Counted from the stretch's first letter, positions 52,450 through 62,377 are shown. The stretch is DNA of 64,000 nt from Halomonas huangheensis (GCF_001431725.1 NZ_CP013106.1:4526001-4590000), one strand, 5' to 3'. Program-made: numbers and translations. Notes: generated by a model from the sequence alone, not told the origin.

Positions 52450-54213
52450 ATGAAATTCATCCGAAACATGAGCATCCGCCTGAGTTGGTCGCTGGCCATG
52501 GGCGTTTTCGTGATCCTGGTCGGCATACTCTGCGCACTCGGGTTGTATACCGCCAAATTGAGCGAGTCATCGATACATGAGCTGAACCAGCTCAACCTCG
52601 AGCAGCAGGCGGCACTCAACCGTACCGATTCCAGGCAGCTCTACCTGCAACTCCAGCTGCGCGGGCTCCACTCCGGGCTGCAACAAGCCACAGCACAGGC
52701 CGAGCGGCGGATGCTGACCCAGTCAGCCGAGCGTATCGGCCCCCAGATCAGCAGCCTCGAAACGCGTTTCGCCGACTTTCTGGCGCTCCCGGCACAACAG
52801 GACCAGGGCCAGCTGATCAGCGATCTGGAAGCGGCCTTCACCAACCTGATAGCGCGCGGCCTGCGTCCCCAGCAACAGGCATTGGCACGCGGTGATGCTG
52901 AAGCCTTCGAGAGCCACACCGCTGAGCTGGTTGAACTCAACGATGCCTTCTACAGTGCCAGCCAGGCGTTCTTTGCCAACGCCAGAGAGCACAGCACGAC
53001 ACTGTTCAGCGACTTCATGACCCGTGTCGGACAGATGCAGTGGGCAATGGCAGTGATCATGGCCATTACCGTGCTGACCATGATCAGCGTGCTATGGGGT
53101 GTCAGCGTCAATGTGGTGCGCCCCTTGAAGAATCTGCTGGGACATTTCGAGGCCGTTGAACGAGGTGATCTCTCGCAGCCGATTCCCGAACTCAACAACA
53201 ATGAAATCGGTCATCTCTATCGCCATCTGGCCAGAATGCAGCAGGCGCTGGTGACTACGGTCGGCAGCGTGCGCCTCAGCGGTGAACGAATTCATCTCGG
53301 CGCCCATCGCATCGCTGCCGGCAACACCGACCTGTCAGCGCGTACCGAACAACAGGCCGCCTCACTGGAAGAAACCGCCTCGAGTATGGAGCAGCTGTCA
53401 TCGACCGTCAGCCAGAATGCCGACAATGCCCTCCAGGCCAGTCAACTGGCGCGTGAGGCCAGTTCTGTGGCCAGCGAAGGGGGCACCGTGGTGGGTGAAG
53501 TGATCAGCACCATGCACGATATCCGCAGCGGCTCCCATCGCATCTCCGACATCATCGGTACCATCGATGGCATTGCCTTCCAGACCAATATCCTCGCCCT
53601 CAACGCCTCGGTGGAAGCTGCCCGTGCTGGAGAGCATGGGCGTGGTTTCGCGGTCGTTGCCGAAGAGGTCCGCAAACTGGCCACTCGTTCCTCCAGCGCC
53701 GCTCAGGAAATCCGTGCGCTGATCGATGACTCTCTCAAGCGCGTCGAAACCGGGTCCACCCGCGTTGATGACGCCGGCCGTGTGATGGAGAACCTCGTCG
53801 GCGCAGTGGCCCGCGTCAGTGAGCTCATGGATGACATTGCCGCTGCCTCGGCAGAACAGAGCCATGGCATCCAACAGATCAACGACGCCGTGGCTCAGAT
53901 GGAACAGGTAACCCAGCAGAATGCCCAGTTGGTTCAGCAGTCGGCATCGGCCTCTGACGAGCTGGAAACTGAAGCCCGCCAGCTGGCGACGACGGTGGGC
54001 CGCTTCCGACTCGACGATCAGCCCAGCCATAAAGATCAGCCCAGCTACAAAGATCAGCACAGCCACACGCAACAGAGCGGTTATAAGGAGCAGCACGGCA
54101 GCGAGGAGCAACCGGATGACAGCAACCTGGCACGCTGGATGCCTACGCTGGCCACGGACATGAACCGCCAACCGCATGGCAGTGAGGAATGGGAGCCCTA
54201 CGGGCGCCACTGA
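52450..54213 (+). CDS. Methyl-accepting chemotaxis protein (Tar/Tsr-like)
   Basis: A 587-residue transmembrane receptor. TM1 is at about residues 11-32 and a periplasmic four-helix ligand domain at about 35-195. TM2 is near 196-218 ([21 protein letters not shown]), followed by HAMP ([24 protein letters not shown]). The methylation helices and highly conserved tip [24 protein letters not shown] (in pieces) then follow. The tail has degenerate DQPSHK-type repeats and ends [13 protein letters not shown] fits the CheR/CheB-tethering pentapeptide (as NWETF in Tar). ATG 52450 follows GGGGAG. The ligand is unknown. Confidence 0.95.
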   Translation: MKFIRNMSIRLSWSLAMGVFVILVGILCALGLYTAKLSESSIHELNQLNLEQQAALNRTDSRQLYLQLQLRGLHSGLQQATAQAERRMLTQSAERIGPQISSLETRFADFLALPAQQDQGQLISDLEAAFTNLIARGLRPQQQALARGDAEAFESHTAELVELNDAFYSASQAFFANAREHSTTLFSDFMTRVGQMQWAMAVIMAITVLTMISVLWGVSVNVVRPLKNLLGHFEAVERGDLSQPIPELNNNEIGHLYRHLARMQQALVTTVGSVRLSGERIHLGAHRIAAGNTDLSARTEQQAASLEETASSMEQLSSTVSQNADNALQASQLAREASSVASEGGTVVGEVISTMHDIRSGSHRISDIIGTIDGIAFQTNILALNASVEAARAGEHGRGFAVVAEEVRKLATRSSSAAQEIRALIDDSLKRVETGSTRVDDAGRVMENLVGAVARVSELMDDIAAASAEQSHGIQQINDAVAQMEQVTQQNAQLVQQSASASDELETEARQLATTVGRFRLDDQPSHKDQPSYKDQHSHTQQSGYKEQHGSEEQPDDSNLARWMPTLATDMNRQPHGSEEWEPYGRH

Positions 54214-54241
54214 CCTGATTACAGCACCAGCACTCACTGAC

Positions 54242-54259
54242 GGGGCGGCCTTACGCCCC
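54242..54259 (+). terminator. Hairpin between MCP gene and cheR
   Basis: GGGGCG-GCCTTA-CGCCCC forms a 6-bp GC stem 28 bp after the MCP stop; no T-run. It may attenuate read-through into cheR. Confidence 0.45.
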
Positions 54260-54287
54260 ACCTTCTGTCAGGAATAAAGGAACCCGC

Positions 54288-55160
54288 TTGAACGAGTCAT
54301 CAGCAAGCCGCACCACCACGGCCAACAACACCGGTTACGCGGCGCCCATCACCCAGGATCTGGTGCTCACTGACAGAGACCTGCACCGCGTACGCGTGCT
54401 GATTCATCAGCGCGCCGGTATCGTGCTGGCCGAACACAAACGAGAAATGGTTTACAGCCGCCTGGCCAAGCGCCTGAGGCATCACGGCCTGACGCGTTTC
54501 AGTGACTATCTCAACGAGCTCGAACGCCATCCTCAGGCCAGCGAATGGCAAGCGTTCATCAATGCCTTGACCACCAACCTCACCTCCTTTTTCCGCGAGC
54601 CTCATCACTTCCCGTTGCTCGCTGATCACGTGCGCCAGCGCAGTGGCCGAATTCGCGTCTGGAGCGCGGCCTCATCAACCGGAGAAGAGCCCTGGACGAT
54701 CGCCATGACGCTCGCCGACGCGCTGGGCGGAACCGCCAGCAACCGTTTCGAGGTCGTGGCGACCGATATCGATACCGACGCGCTCGAGTGCGCCCGGCGT
54801 GGGGTCTATGACATCGAGCAGGTCGCACGACTCGATCAGGAGCTGATACGACGACACTTCCTGCGTGGCAAGGGACGCCAGCAAGGACTGGCACGTATCC
54901 GACCGGAACTTGCTGACAGGGTGCAGTTCGACATCCTCAACCTGCTTGCCCCGCAGTGGTCGCTGCAGGGTCGCTTCGATGCCATCTTCTGCCGCAACGT
55001 CATGATCTATTTCGACAAGCCTACCCAGCAGCGCATCCTCGAGCGCTTCGTTGCCTACCTGCAGCCCGATGGACTGCTGTTCGCCGGACACTCCGAGAAC
55101 TTCGCCTGGTTGAACAGCACCTACCGCCTACGCGGCAAGACGGTGTACCAACTGACCTGA
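54288..55160 (+). CDS. cheR: Chemotaxis protein methyltransferase CheR
   Basis: A 290-residue SAM-dependent glutamate methyltransferase (E. coli 286). The start is TTG 54288 behind AAAGGA. The N-terminal helical domain (about 24-95) is followed by the Rossmann domain: NLTSFFREPHHFPLLADHV, IRVWSAASSTGEEPWTIAMTL and FDAIFCRNVMIYFD (about 237-250). It methylates the MCP, possibly recruited through the receptor's EWEPY tail. Confidence 0.96.
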   Translation: MNESSASRTTTANNTGYAAPITQDLVLTDRDLHRVRVLIHQRAGIVLAEHKREMVYSRLAKRLRHHGLTRFSDYLNELERHPQASEWQAFINALTTNLTSFFREPHHFPLLADHVRQRSGRIRVWSAASSTGEEPWTIAMTLADALGGTASNRFEVVATDIDTDALECARRGVYDIEQVARLDQELIRRHFLRGKGRQQGLARIRPELADRVQFDILNLLAPQWSLQGRFDAIFCRNVMIYFDKPTQQRILERFVAYLQPDGLLFAGHSENFAWLNSTYRLRGKTVYQLT

Positions 55161-55186
55161 GCCGCGAACAGCCCCCGGGCCGTCCC

Positions 55187-55213
55187 TAAAGCTTTTTCCC
55201 AGCGTGCCGATAT
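55187..55213 (+). promoter_or_regulatory. Sigma-28 (FliA) promoter for cheB-cheY-cheZ
   Basis: TAAAGCTT, an 11-bp spacer and GCCGATAT, matching at 14 of 16 positions, lie 64 bp before the cheB start. Confidence 0.87.
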
Positions 55214-55276
55214 GGCTGTCATGATTTTTCGCCCCGTCAGACCCGTCATGGCACTTCTGCCGCCAAGGAGAACCGA

Positions 55277-56335
55277 TTGAGCGCATCCAGAATCAAGGTG
55301 CTGTGTGTCGATGATTCGGCGCTGGTCCGTAATCTACTCAAGGAAATCATCGACGCGGAGGCCGATATGGAGGTCGTGGCGGTGGCGCCAGACCCCTTGG
55401 TTGCCCGCGACCTGATCAAGCAACACTCCCCGGATGTGCTGACCCTGGATGTAGAGATGCCGCGCATGGACGGGCTCGACTTTCTCGAGCGCTTGATGCG
55501 CCTGCGCCCGATGCCGGTACTGATGGTGTCATCACTTACCCAGGCTGGCTCGGAAGTCACGCTGCGTGCCCTCGAACTGGGAGCGGTGGACTTCATCGCC
55601 AAACCGTCATTGGGGATTCGCAATGGTATGCTGGAATACGCCGAAGAGATCGTCAGCCGTATTCGCGCCGCCGCACGCTCGCGCCCACGCCAGAGTCGCC
55701 CGACAGCCAGTCCGGTGACGAGGTTGTCGGCTCCCATGGTGTCGAGCGAGAAGCTGATCATCATTGGTGCCTCCACCGGTGGCACCGAGGCCATTCGTCA
55801 GGTGCTGGAACCGTTGCCCGCCAACAGCCCGGCAATTCTGATTGCCCAGCATATGCCTGGTGGCTTCACCCGATCCTTTGCCGAACGACTCAACCGGCTG
55901 TGCCAGATCACCGTCAAGGAAGCCGAAAACGGCGAACGGCTACTGCCTGGTCATGCCTACATCGCCCCTGGCGGTCACCATCTTGAGCTGACCAGATCCG
56001 GTGCCAATTACATCACACGGCTGCACGATGGACCGCCGGTCAATCGCCACCGGCCTTCGGTGGATGTGTTATTCGCCTCGGCGGCACGTCATGCCGGGCG
56101 TAATGCCGTGGGTACGCTGCTCACCGGCATGGGCAAGGATGGCGCGGCAGGTCTGCTGGAGATGCGCCGGGCCGGGGCCACCACACTTGCCCAGGACGAA
56201 CAGAGCTGTGTGGTGTTCGGCATGCCACGCGAGGCGATTGCCATCGACGCGGCCACGGAAGTCGCCGCACTGGCGGATATTCCCGCCCGACTGCTGGCGT
56301 TGGTGGCTGCCTCTGGCCGTCTCCAACGTGTGTAG
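55277..56335 (+). CDS. cheB: Chemotaxis methylesterase/glutamine deamidase CheB
   Basis: A 352-residue response regulator-esterase (E. coli 349), start TTG 55277 after AAGGAG. The receiver domain has VDDSALV (D12/D13) and the phospho-acceptor D58 in [12 protein letters not shown]. The esterase domain has the catalytic Ser166 in GASTGG, His in AQHMPGGFT (about 192) and Asp in [10 protein letters not shown] (about 290). It demethylates MCP glutamates when phosphorylated by CheA. Confidence 0.97.
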   Translation: MSASRIKVLCVDDSALVRNLLKEIIDAEADMEVVAVAPDPLVARDLIKQHSPDVLTLDVEMPRMDGLDFLERLMRLRPMPVLMVSSLTQAGSEVTLRALELGAVDFIAKPSLGIRNGMLEYAEEIVSRIRAAARSRPRQSRPTASPVTRLSAPMVSSEKLIIIGASTGGTEAIRQVLEPLPANSPAILIAQHMPGGFTRSFAERLNRLCQITVKEAENGERLLPGHAYIAPGGHHLELTRSGANYITRLHDGPPVNRHRPSVDVLFASAARHAGRNAVGTLLTGMGKDGAAGLLEMRRAGATTLAQDEQSCVVFGMPREAIAIDAATEVAALADIPARLLALVAASGRLQRV

Positions 56336-56337
56336 CT

Positions 56338-56413
56338 TGCGCTTTATAAACCCAAGTGCGCTTCATGAACCCAGATGCGCTTCATGAATCCAGGTGCTCC
56401 TCATCAACCCGAG
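56338..56413. repeat. Tandem repeat, four 19-bp units after cheB
   Basis: TGCGCTTCATGAACCCAGA-type units start at 56338, 56357, 56376 and 56395, beginning 3 bp after the cheB stop. They fill most of the cheB-cheY gap. Confidence 0.88.
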
Positions 56414-56465
56414 CACTGGTCACAGCCCCCACTACTCGTCATAACCACCTTGAGAGGATTGGCAA

Positions 56466-56855
56466 ATGCCCGACAAGAACATGCGCGTTCTGATCGTCGA
56501 TGACTTCCCTACCATGCGCCGCATCATCCGCAGCCTGCTGAAGGAGCTTGGCTTCACCAATGTCGAGGAGGCCGAGGACGGCCAGGAAGGCCTCACACGC
56601 CTGCGTGAAGGGGGCTTCGACTTCGTGGTATCCGACTGGAACATGCCCCACCTTGATGGCCTGGAGATGCTCAAGACCATTCGTGGCGATGATGCCCTCA
56701 AGGCTCTACCAGTGCTGATGGTGACGGCCGAAGCCAAGAAGGAAAACATCATTGCCGCTGCCCAGGCCGGCGCCAACGGTTATGTGGTCAAGCCGTTCAC
56801 GGCCGCCACCCTGGAAGAAAAGATGAACAAGATCTTCGAGAAGCTGGGCATGTGA
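56466..56855 (+). CDS. cheY: Chemotaxis response regulator CheY
   Basis: A 129-residue single receiver domain, the same length as E. coli CheY. The acidic pair is D12/D13, the phospho-acceptor is D57 in [12 protein letters not shown], the switch Thr is in [12 protein letters not shown] (near 87), and the Lys is in YVVKPFT (near 109). CheY-P binds FliM to switch rotation and is dephosphorylated by CheZ. Confidence 0.98.
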   Translation: MPDKNMRVLIVDDFPTMRRIIRSLLKELGFTNVEEAEDGQEGLTRLREGGFDFVVSDWNMPHLDGLEMLKTIRGDDALKALPVLMVTAEAKKENIIAAAQAGANGYVVKPFTAATLEEKMNKIFEKLGM

Positions 56856-56899
56856 CAGGTAACCCAATCGACCTGGCCTACCACCAGCAGGAGACAAGC

Positions 56900-57562
56900 A
56901 TGACGCAACCACCAACCGCCAGCAGCTACCAACCGGACCAGACCGATGATCTGGTGCAGCGCATCGGTCATGTCACCCGTCTGCTGCGTGACAGCATGCG
57001 CGAGTTGGGCCTCGACAAGGAGATCGAGCGAGCCGCAGAGGCCATTCCCGATGCCCGGGATCGTCTCAACTACGTCGTGTCGATGACGGAGCAGGCTGCA
57101 GACCGTTCACTGAATGCCATCGACCGGGCCCAGCCTCTGCAGGATACTCTCGGCGAACATGCCTCAGCGCTCCAGCAGCGTTGGGACGACTGGTTCGACG
57201 CGCCCTGCGATCTGGGAGAGGCACGCGACCTGGTCAGCGACACCCGGGCCTATCTGACGATGGTGCCAAACCATACTCAAGCGACACAGCAGGAACTGCT
57301 CGAGATTCTGATGGCCCAGGATTTCCAGGACCTCACCGGCCAGGTGATCAAGAAGATGATGGACGTCATCCAGGAGATCGAGACCCAACTGATCCAGGTA
57401 CTGATCGACAATGCTCCGGACGGCGAGGCTCGGGACTCCCTCAAGCGTAAGGTCGAGCGCGAGGAGCAGCTGCTCAACGGTCCACAGATCGACAAGCAAG
57501 CCGAGGATGTTGTCGCCAGCCAGGCTCAGGTTGACGATCTCCTCGACGAGCTGGGCTTCTAG
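56900..57562 (+). CDS. cheZ: CheY-P phosphatase CheZ
   Basis: A 220-residue helical phosphatase (E. coli 214). The catalytic region is [19 protein letters not shown], with D and Q in DFQDLTGQ as in E. coli D143/Q147. The C-terminal CheY-binding helix is [12 protein letters not shown] choose ATG 56900 behind CAGGAG; a GTG at 56852 overlapping cheY would add 16 residues. Confidence 0.95.
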   Translation: MTQPPTASSYQPDQTDDLVQRIGHVTRLLRDSMRELGLDKEIERAAEAIPDARDRLNYVVSMTEQAADRSLNAIDRAQPLQDTLGEHASALQQRWDDWFDAPCDLGEARDLVSDTRAYLTMVPNHTQATQQELLEILMAQDFQDLTGQVIKKMMDVIQEIETQLIQVLIDNAPDGEARDSLKRKVEREEQLLNGPQIDKQAEDVVASQAQVDDLLDELGF

Positions 57563-57640
57563 GTTCAGCCGGAAAAGCGTCTGCGCGAGGTCACTCACTA
57601 ACGCCACGAAGACACTGGTATAGGTGACACCTTCGTCTGC

Positions 57641-57678
57641 ATGCTGGGCGACGGCCGCTATTGGCCGTCGCCCAGCAT
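57641..57678. terminator. Long hairpin between cheZ and flhB
   Basis: A perfect 16-bp stem (ATGCTGGGCGACGGCC and its complement) has a 6-nt loop, 78 bp after cheZ. It lacks a T-run, yet its stability should block or process transcripts, separating the class-3 che genes from the class-2 flhB operon. Confidence 0.7.
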
Positions 57679-57686
57679 AGCTCGTG

Positions 57687-57730
57687 GTTTGCCTGGATAA
57701 GGCTCGCTTTCAAGCGCTATTCCGTCCTTT
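57687..57730 (+). promoter_or_regulatory. Candidate FlhD4C2 box upstream of flhB
   Basis: Half-boxes GGATAAGG (57695-57702) and CGCTATTC (57715-57722) are separated by 12 bp, with partial outer motifs on both sides. They match the recalled consensus at about 19 of 26 informative bases. Confidence 0.4.
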
Positions 57731-57789
57731 AGCCCTGTCGGGCACGCGCACAATAGATCGAGATGAGTTCTTGTGCCCGATGACCCGAC

Positions 57790-58950
57790 ATGGCCGACCA
57801 GAGCAGCGATCAGGAAAAGACCGAACAGGCCACGCCCAGGCGCCTGGAAAAGGCGCGTGAGGAGGGCCAGGTTGCGCGTTCCCGCGAACTGGCGACCTTC
57901 ACACTGCTGCTGGGTGGTGTCATCGGCCTGTGGTCGACAGGCGCCATGCTCTACAACCAGCTCGGCGGCGTCATGGAGCAGGCCTTCCTCTTCGAGCGCC
58001 GTGAGGCCATGGAAACCATGCCGATGTTGTCCCAGGCCTTGTCTCTGGGACAGCGTTCGCTGTTCAGCCTGATTCCGCTCTTCATCCTGCTGATGCTGAT
58101 CGCGCTGTTATCTCCGGCGCTGCTCGGCGGCTGGCTGTTCAGTGGCAAGTCGCTCAAGCCGCAGTTCTCGCGGCTCAATCCCGCCAAGGGCATGAAACGC
58201 CTGTTCTCGAGCCAGGCACTGGCTGAACTGGCCAAGGCAATCGCCAAGTCCGTGCTTGTCGGTGGTGTCGGGGTCTACTTCATCTTCCTGCACCTTGGCG
58301 AGGCACTCGACCTGATGGCGATGCCAGTCAGCGCCGCCCTCGCCTCGGCACTCAGCCTGATCGCCAAGGCCTGTGCACTGATGGTGATGACATTGATCGT
58401 AGTGATCCTGATCGATGTGCCTTATCAGATGTGGAGTCACGCCAAGAAGCTGCGCATGTCCCGAGAAGATATCAAACAGGAGTTCAAGGAGTCCGAGGGC
58501 GATCCACACGTCAAGAACCGAATCCGTCAGCAGCAACAGGCCATCGCTCGCGGTCGCATGATGAGCCAGGTGCCCAATGCCGATGTGGTGGTCACCAACC
58601 CCACCCATTACGCCGTGGCTCTCGTCTGGCGAGAAGACAATATGGGTGCTCCACGGGTGGTGGCCAAGGGTGTCGATACGGTGGCCGCACGTATTCGTGA
58701 AGTCGCCAGTGAAGCAGGTGTCCCTCTGCTGGAGGCTCCTCCGCTGGCGCGAACCCTGTATCAGCATGTCGACCTCGAACACGAAATCCCATTCGACCTC
58801 TACAACGCCGTGGCCGAAGTTCTCGCCTGGGCGTTCGGCCTGAAACGCGCGGCCACCGAGGGCGGCGAGCCGCCTCCGACACCCGACTCCATCGCAGTCC
58901 CGGACAGCCTCGCTGTCCCGGCTCCGGACACCAACGGCACTGCCCCATGA
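57790..58950 (+). CDS. flhB: Flagellar export switch protein FlhB
   Basis: A 386-residue export-gate protein (E. coli 382). The N-terminal SDQEKTEQATPRRLEKAREEGQVARSREL (in pieces) is the family signature. Four TM segments lie between about residues 34 and 215. The cytoplasmic domain has the autocleavage motif NPTH at N270-H273, followed by YAVALVW. It switches export from rod/hook to filament proteins when FliK signals. Confidence 0.97.
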   Translation: MADQSSDQEKTEQATPRRLEKAREEGQVARSRELATFTLLLGGVIGLWSTGAMLYNQLGGVMEQAFLFERREAMETMPMLSQALSLGQRSLFSLIPLFILLMLIALLSPALLGGWLFSGKSLKPQFSRLNPAKGMKRLFSSQALAELAKAIAKSVLVGGVGVYFIFLHLGEALDLMAMPVSAALASALSLIAKACALMVMTLIVVILIDVPYQMWSHAKKLRMSREDIKQEFKESEGDPHVKNRIRQQQQAIARGRMMSQVPNADVVVTNPTHYAVALVWREDNMGAPRVVAKGVDTVAARIREVASEAGVPLLEAPPLARTLYQHVDLEHEIPFDLYNAVAEVLAWAFGLKRAATEGGEPPPTPDSIAVPDSLAVPAPDTNGTAP

Positions 58951-59023
58951 CCACCATTTATCCGCTAGCCAGCGCTGACAATCGTGACTGCCGGCCACAC
59001 CCGCAAGCTTCAGGAGATCGCCG

Positions 59024-61108
59024 ATGAAGGCGCTGAGCCATTATCTGACCCGGCGCGACTGGATGGCCGACATCCCGATGAAGGTGCTCGCCGGCCCGCT
59101 GTTGATCCTCATGATCCTGTCGATGATGATCCTGCCGCTGCCGCCCTTCGCGCTCGATCTGTTCTTTACCTTCAACATCGCACTTTCGATCATGGTGCTG
59201 TTGGTCAGCATGTTCACCAGCAAGCCACTGGACTTTGCGGCCTTCCCGGCGGTGCTGCTGTTTACCACCCTGTTGCGTCTATCGCTGAACGTGGCCTCGA
59301 CCCGTGTCGTGCTGATGGATGGCCACGAGGGTGGCGATGCCGCAGGCAAGGTCATCGAAGCCTTTGGCCAGTTCCTCGTAGGTGGCAACTTTGCCGTAGG
59401 CCTGGTGGTATTTCTGATTCTGGTGATCATCAATTTCATGGTCATCACCAAGGGCGCGGGCCGCATTGCCGAGGTCGGCGCTCGTTTCATGCTCGACTCG
59501 ATGCCCGGCAAGCAGATGGCCATTGATGCCGACCTCAATGCCGGGATGATCGGTGAGGACGATGCTCGCCAGCGCCGCGCAGAGGTCTCTCAGGAGGCCG
59601 ACTTCTACGGCAGCATGGACGGCGCCAGCAAGTTTGTGCGTGGCGATGCCATGGCGGGGCTGGTGATCATGGCGATCAATATCCTCGGCGGCCTGATGAT
59701 CGGCCTGCTGCAATATGACATGGCGTTCTCCGACGCTGCCCGCACCTATATTCTGCTGGCGATCGGTGATGGCCTGGTGGCGCAGATTCCTGCACTGGTG
59801 ATCTCGACCGCCGCCGGTGTCACGGTGTCCCGCGTCAACACCGAGCAGGATGTCGGCCAGCAGATGATCGGCCAGTTGTTCGCCAACCCGCGGGTACTGC
59901 TGCTGGCCGCGGGTGTCATGGGTCTGCTCGGTCTGGTGCCGGGTATGCCCAACCTGGTGTTCCTGCTGTTCACCGCGGTGCTGGGCGGACTCGCCTGGTG
60001 GATGACTCGCACCTCGGAGCGCCGCCTGGTCGCCGAACAGGAGGCGCAACCATCCGAGCCAGCGCCCGAAGCCCCGGAAGCCAGCTGGGACGACGTACAA
60101 CTGGTCGATACCCTCGGTCTGGAAGTGGGCCACCGCCTGATTCCGCTGGTCGATGCCCGGGAGAAAGGCGAGCTACTTGGACGCATCAAGAGTGTGCGCA
60201 AGAAGTTCGCCCAGGAGGTCGGTTTCCTGCCACCGGTGGTACATATCCGTGACAACCTCGAACTCGGCGCCACTACCTATCGCGTCACGCTCAAGGGTGC
60301 CGAGGTGGGTCGCGCCGACGCCTGGCCAGGGCGCTGGCTGGCAATTGACCCCGGCCATGTCTCCGGGGAACTCGATGGCACACCGACCCAGGATCCGGCC
60401 TTCGGCCTGCCGGCAGTCTGGATCGACACCAGCCAGCGCGAACAGGCTCAGGTCTATGGCTACACCGTGGTCGATGCCAGCACCGTGGTCGCCACCCACC
60501 TCAATCACCTTCTCCATCGACATGCACCAGAGATGCTGGGCCGCCAGGAAGTCCAGAAGTTGCTCGACAAGCTCGGCGAGGAACAGAAGTCACTGGTCGA
60601 GGAAGTGGTGCCCAAGGCCATCCCGCTGACCACTTTCACGCGCATTCTTCAGCAACTGCTCGACGAGGATGTCTCGATTCGCGATCTGCGCACCATTCTC
60701 GACACCCTCGCCGAGCATGCCCCACATCAGCAGGACCCAACCGAACTGACCAGCCTGGTGCGCATCGCTCTGGGACGTGCGATCACCCAGCAGTGGTTCG
60801 CCGGTCAGGAAACGCTCAACGTGATGGGGCTGGAGCCACAACTCGAGCAGGTGCTCAACCAGGCCATGAACGGCAGTGGCGCGCTGGAACCGGGCCTGGC
60901 CCAGACCCTGATGAGCCAGGCCGAAAGTGCCCTGCAGCGCCATGAGAGTAGTGGCGAGCCACCGGTCATGGTCGTCACCCATAGCCTGCGCCCGGTGCTG
61001 GCCCGCTTCCTGCGTCGTCGCCTGCAACATCTGGTGGTGATGTCCCAGGCCGAGATTCCTGACGACCGCATGCTGCGGGTCACCACTCTGGTGGGAGGAA
61101 CGTCATGA
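59024..61108 (+). CDS. flhA: Flagellar export gate protein FlhA
   Basis: A 694-residue export-gate protein (E. coli 692). Eight TM segments occupy the first ~320 residues. The FHIPEP signature region is RLSLNVASTRVVLMDGHEGGDAAGKVI (in pieces, about 85-112), and SMPGKQMAIDADLNAG (about 162-177) is the conserved loop. The C-terminal cytoplasmic ring domain binds chaperone-cargo complexes. It follows flhB by 73 bp behind CAGGAG and overlaps flhE by 4 bp. Confidence 0.97.
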   Translation: MKALSHYLTRRDWMADIPMKVLAGPLLILMILSMMILPLPPFALDLFFTFNIALSIMVLLVSMFTSKPLDFAAFPAVLLFTTLLRLSLNVASTRVVLMDGHEGGDAAGKVIEAFGQFLVGGNFAVGLVVFLILVIINFMVITKGAGRIAEVGARFMLDSMPGKQMAIDADLNAGMIGEDDARQRRAEVSQEADFYGSMDGASKFVRGDAMAGLVIMAINILGGLMIGLLQYDMAFSDAARTYILLAIGDGLVAQIPALVISTAAGVTVSRVNTEQDVGQQMIGQLFANPRVLLLAAGVMGLLGLVPGMPNLVFLLFTAVLGGLAWWMTRTSERRLVAEQEAQPSEPAPEAPEASWDDVQLVDTLGLEVGHRLIPLVDAREKGELLGRIKSVRKKFAQEVGFLPPVVHIRDNLELGATTYRVTLKGAEVGRADAWPGRWLAIDPGHVSGELDGTPTQDPAFGLPAVWIDTSQREQAQVYGYTVVDASTVVATHLNHLLHRHAPEMLGRQEVQKLLDKLGEEQKSLVEEVVPKAIPLTTFTRILQQLLDEDVSIRDLRTILDTLAEHAPHQQDPTELTSLVRIALGRAITQQWFAGQETLNVMGLEPQLEQVLNQAMNGSGALEPGLAQTLMSQAESALQRHESSGEPPVMVVTHSLRPVLARFLRRRLQHLVVMSQAEIPDDRMLRVTTLVGGTS

Positions 61109-61518
61109 CACTCACTGCCGGCTGCCGTTGGTTGTTGATGGTGCTGCTGAGTGCAGGGGCACTGAGCACTGCCACCCCCATTTTCGCCGCACCGGGCTCG
61201 TGGGTGGCTGCCGCCCCACGCCTCACCGTGGCCTCCCGTCAGTTGGACCAGAGCTCGGCGCTACTGACACCTCCCAGCGGCCATACCAATGGAGTCATCG
61301 ACAGCATCAGCTGGCAATACCGCGTAGCGCCTGGTGCGGATCTGGAAGCACGACTGTGCCTGCAGCAACGCTGTCTGCGCCTCGATACGGCGCGTGGTAG
61401 CAGCCGCCATTTCACGGGATTGCCAGCCAGCGGCCCCCTTGAGTTTCGTTTTCGACTCGCCGATGACCAGTCTCCGGTCGTCGTCGATGCGATGCAGCTG
61501 ATCGTCAATCATCGCTGA
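61105..61518 (+). CDS. flhE: Flagellar protein FlhE
   Basis: A 137-residue periplasmic protein with a signal peptide (cut near IFA|APGSW, about residue 28). It matches FlhE through GSWVAAAP, ISWQYRVAPGADLEARLCLQQRCLRLDTARGSSRHFTGLPASGPLEFRF (in pieces) and QLIVNHR at the C-terminus; two cysteines (LCLQQRC) may pair. In enterics FlhE limits proton leak through the export gate. Its presence supports an enteric-type system. Confidence 0.9.
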   Translation: MTLTAGCRWLLMVLLSAGALSTATPIFAAPGSWVAAAPRLTVASRQLDQSSALLTPPSGHTNGVIDSISWQYRVAPGADLEARLCLQQRCLRLDTARGSSRHFTGLPASGPLEFRFRLADDQSPVVVDAMQLIVNHR

Positions 61519-61548
61519 CCGCAATGCGGTGCAGGTGAGGGAAGCGCC

Positions 61549-62250
61549 ATGTACACAGCACAAGGCAAGATGCAGCAACAGTCTCAAATCGAGGCTTACC
61601 TACCCATGGTCCGGCGCCATGCGTTGGCCTTGCAGGTACGGCTACCGGCCGGTGTTGATACCGACGATCTGATCCAGGCCGGTGTGGTCGGGTTGATTGA
61701 GGCACTGGGGCGCTACGATGCCAGCCAGGGAACACAGCTGACGACCTTCGCCAGTCAACGCGTGCGCGGTGCCATGCTCGATGAACTGCGCAGTCGCGAT
61801 TGGCTGCCACGCAGCGTGCGCCGTCAGTCGCGCGCTGTGGATGAGGCTACTCGTGAACTCCAGCAGCAACTGGGCCGCGCCCCGGAAGAACATGAAATCG
61901 CGGCGGCATTGGACATGGACCTGAGCACCTACCGCCGCCTGCTGGGTGACATCAACAATGGGCTGTTGATGCCCTTTGAGGAATTGCTGGCTGACGGCGG
62001 TGAACACCACTTTTCAGAACAGGTCAGTGCCACCCCGCTCGCGGAGTTGATCAGTGACGAGCGTCGTGGGGCGCTGGTTGATGCCATCGCCGAACTTCCC
62101 GAGCGCGAAAAGCTGCTGATGGCGCTCTATTACCAGGAAGAGCTCAACCTCAAGGAGATCGGTGCAGTGCTGGGCGTCAGTGAATCACGCGTCTGTCAGC
62201 TGCACAGTCAGGCGGTCAGCCGCCTACGCGGCTGGCTGGCCGGTCATTGA
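61549..62250 (+). CDS. fliA: Flagellar sigma factor FliA (sigma-28)
   Basis: A 233-residue sigma factor (E. coli 239). Region 2 is YLPMVRRHALALQVRLPAGVDTDDLIQAGVVGLIEALGRYD (in pieces), then FASQRVRGAMLDELRSRDWLPRSVRR. Region 3 follows, then region 4 with the helix-turn-helix LNLKEIGAVLGVSESRVCQLHSQAVSRLR. It is the last gene of flhBAE-fliA. It reads the six sigma-28 promoters listed here and is held by FlgM. Confidence 0.97.
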   Translation: MYTAQGKMQQQSQIEAYLPMVRRHALALQVRLPAGVDTDDLIQAGVVGLIEALGRYDASQGTQLTTFASQRVRGAMLDELRSRDWLPRSVRRQSRAVDEATRELQQQLGRAPEEHEIAAALDMDLSTYRRLLGDINNGLLMPFEELLADGGEHHFSEQVSATPLAELISDERRGALVDAIAELPEREKLLMALYYQEELNLKEIGAVLGVSESRVCQLHSQAVSRLRGWLAGH

Positions 62251-62377
62251 AGAGATGACAGAGGTCTCCGACTGCACGACAGGAACAATATGCGAGATCA
62301 CAACTACCCTGCTGGTGGTATTTTGATAATAGTTGATAAGCGACGTACTCTGACAACATCAATCGGCGGGAGAACAC

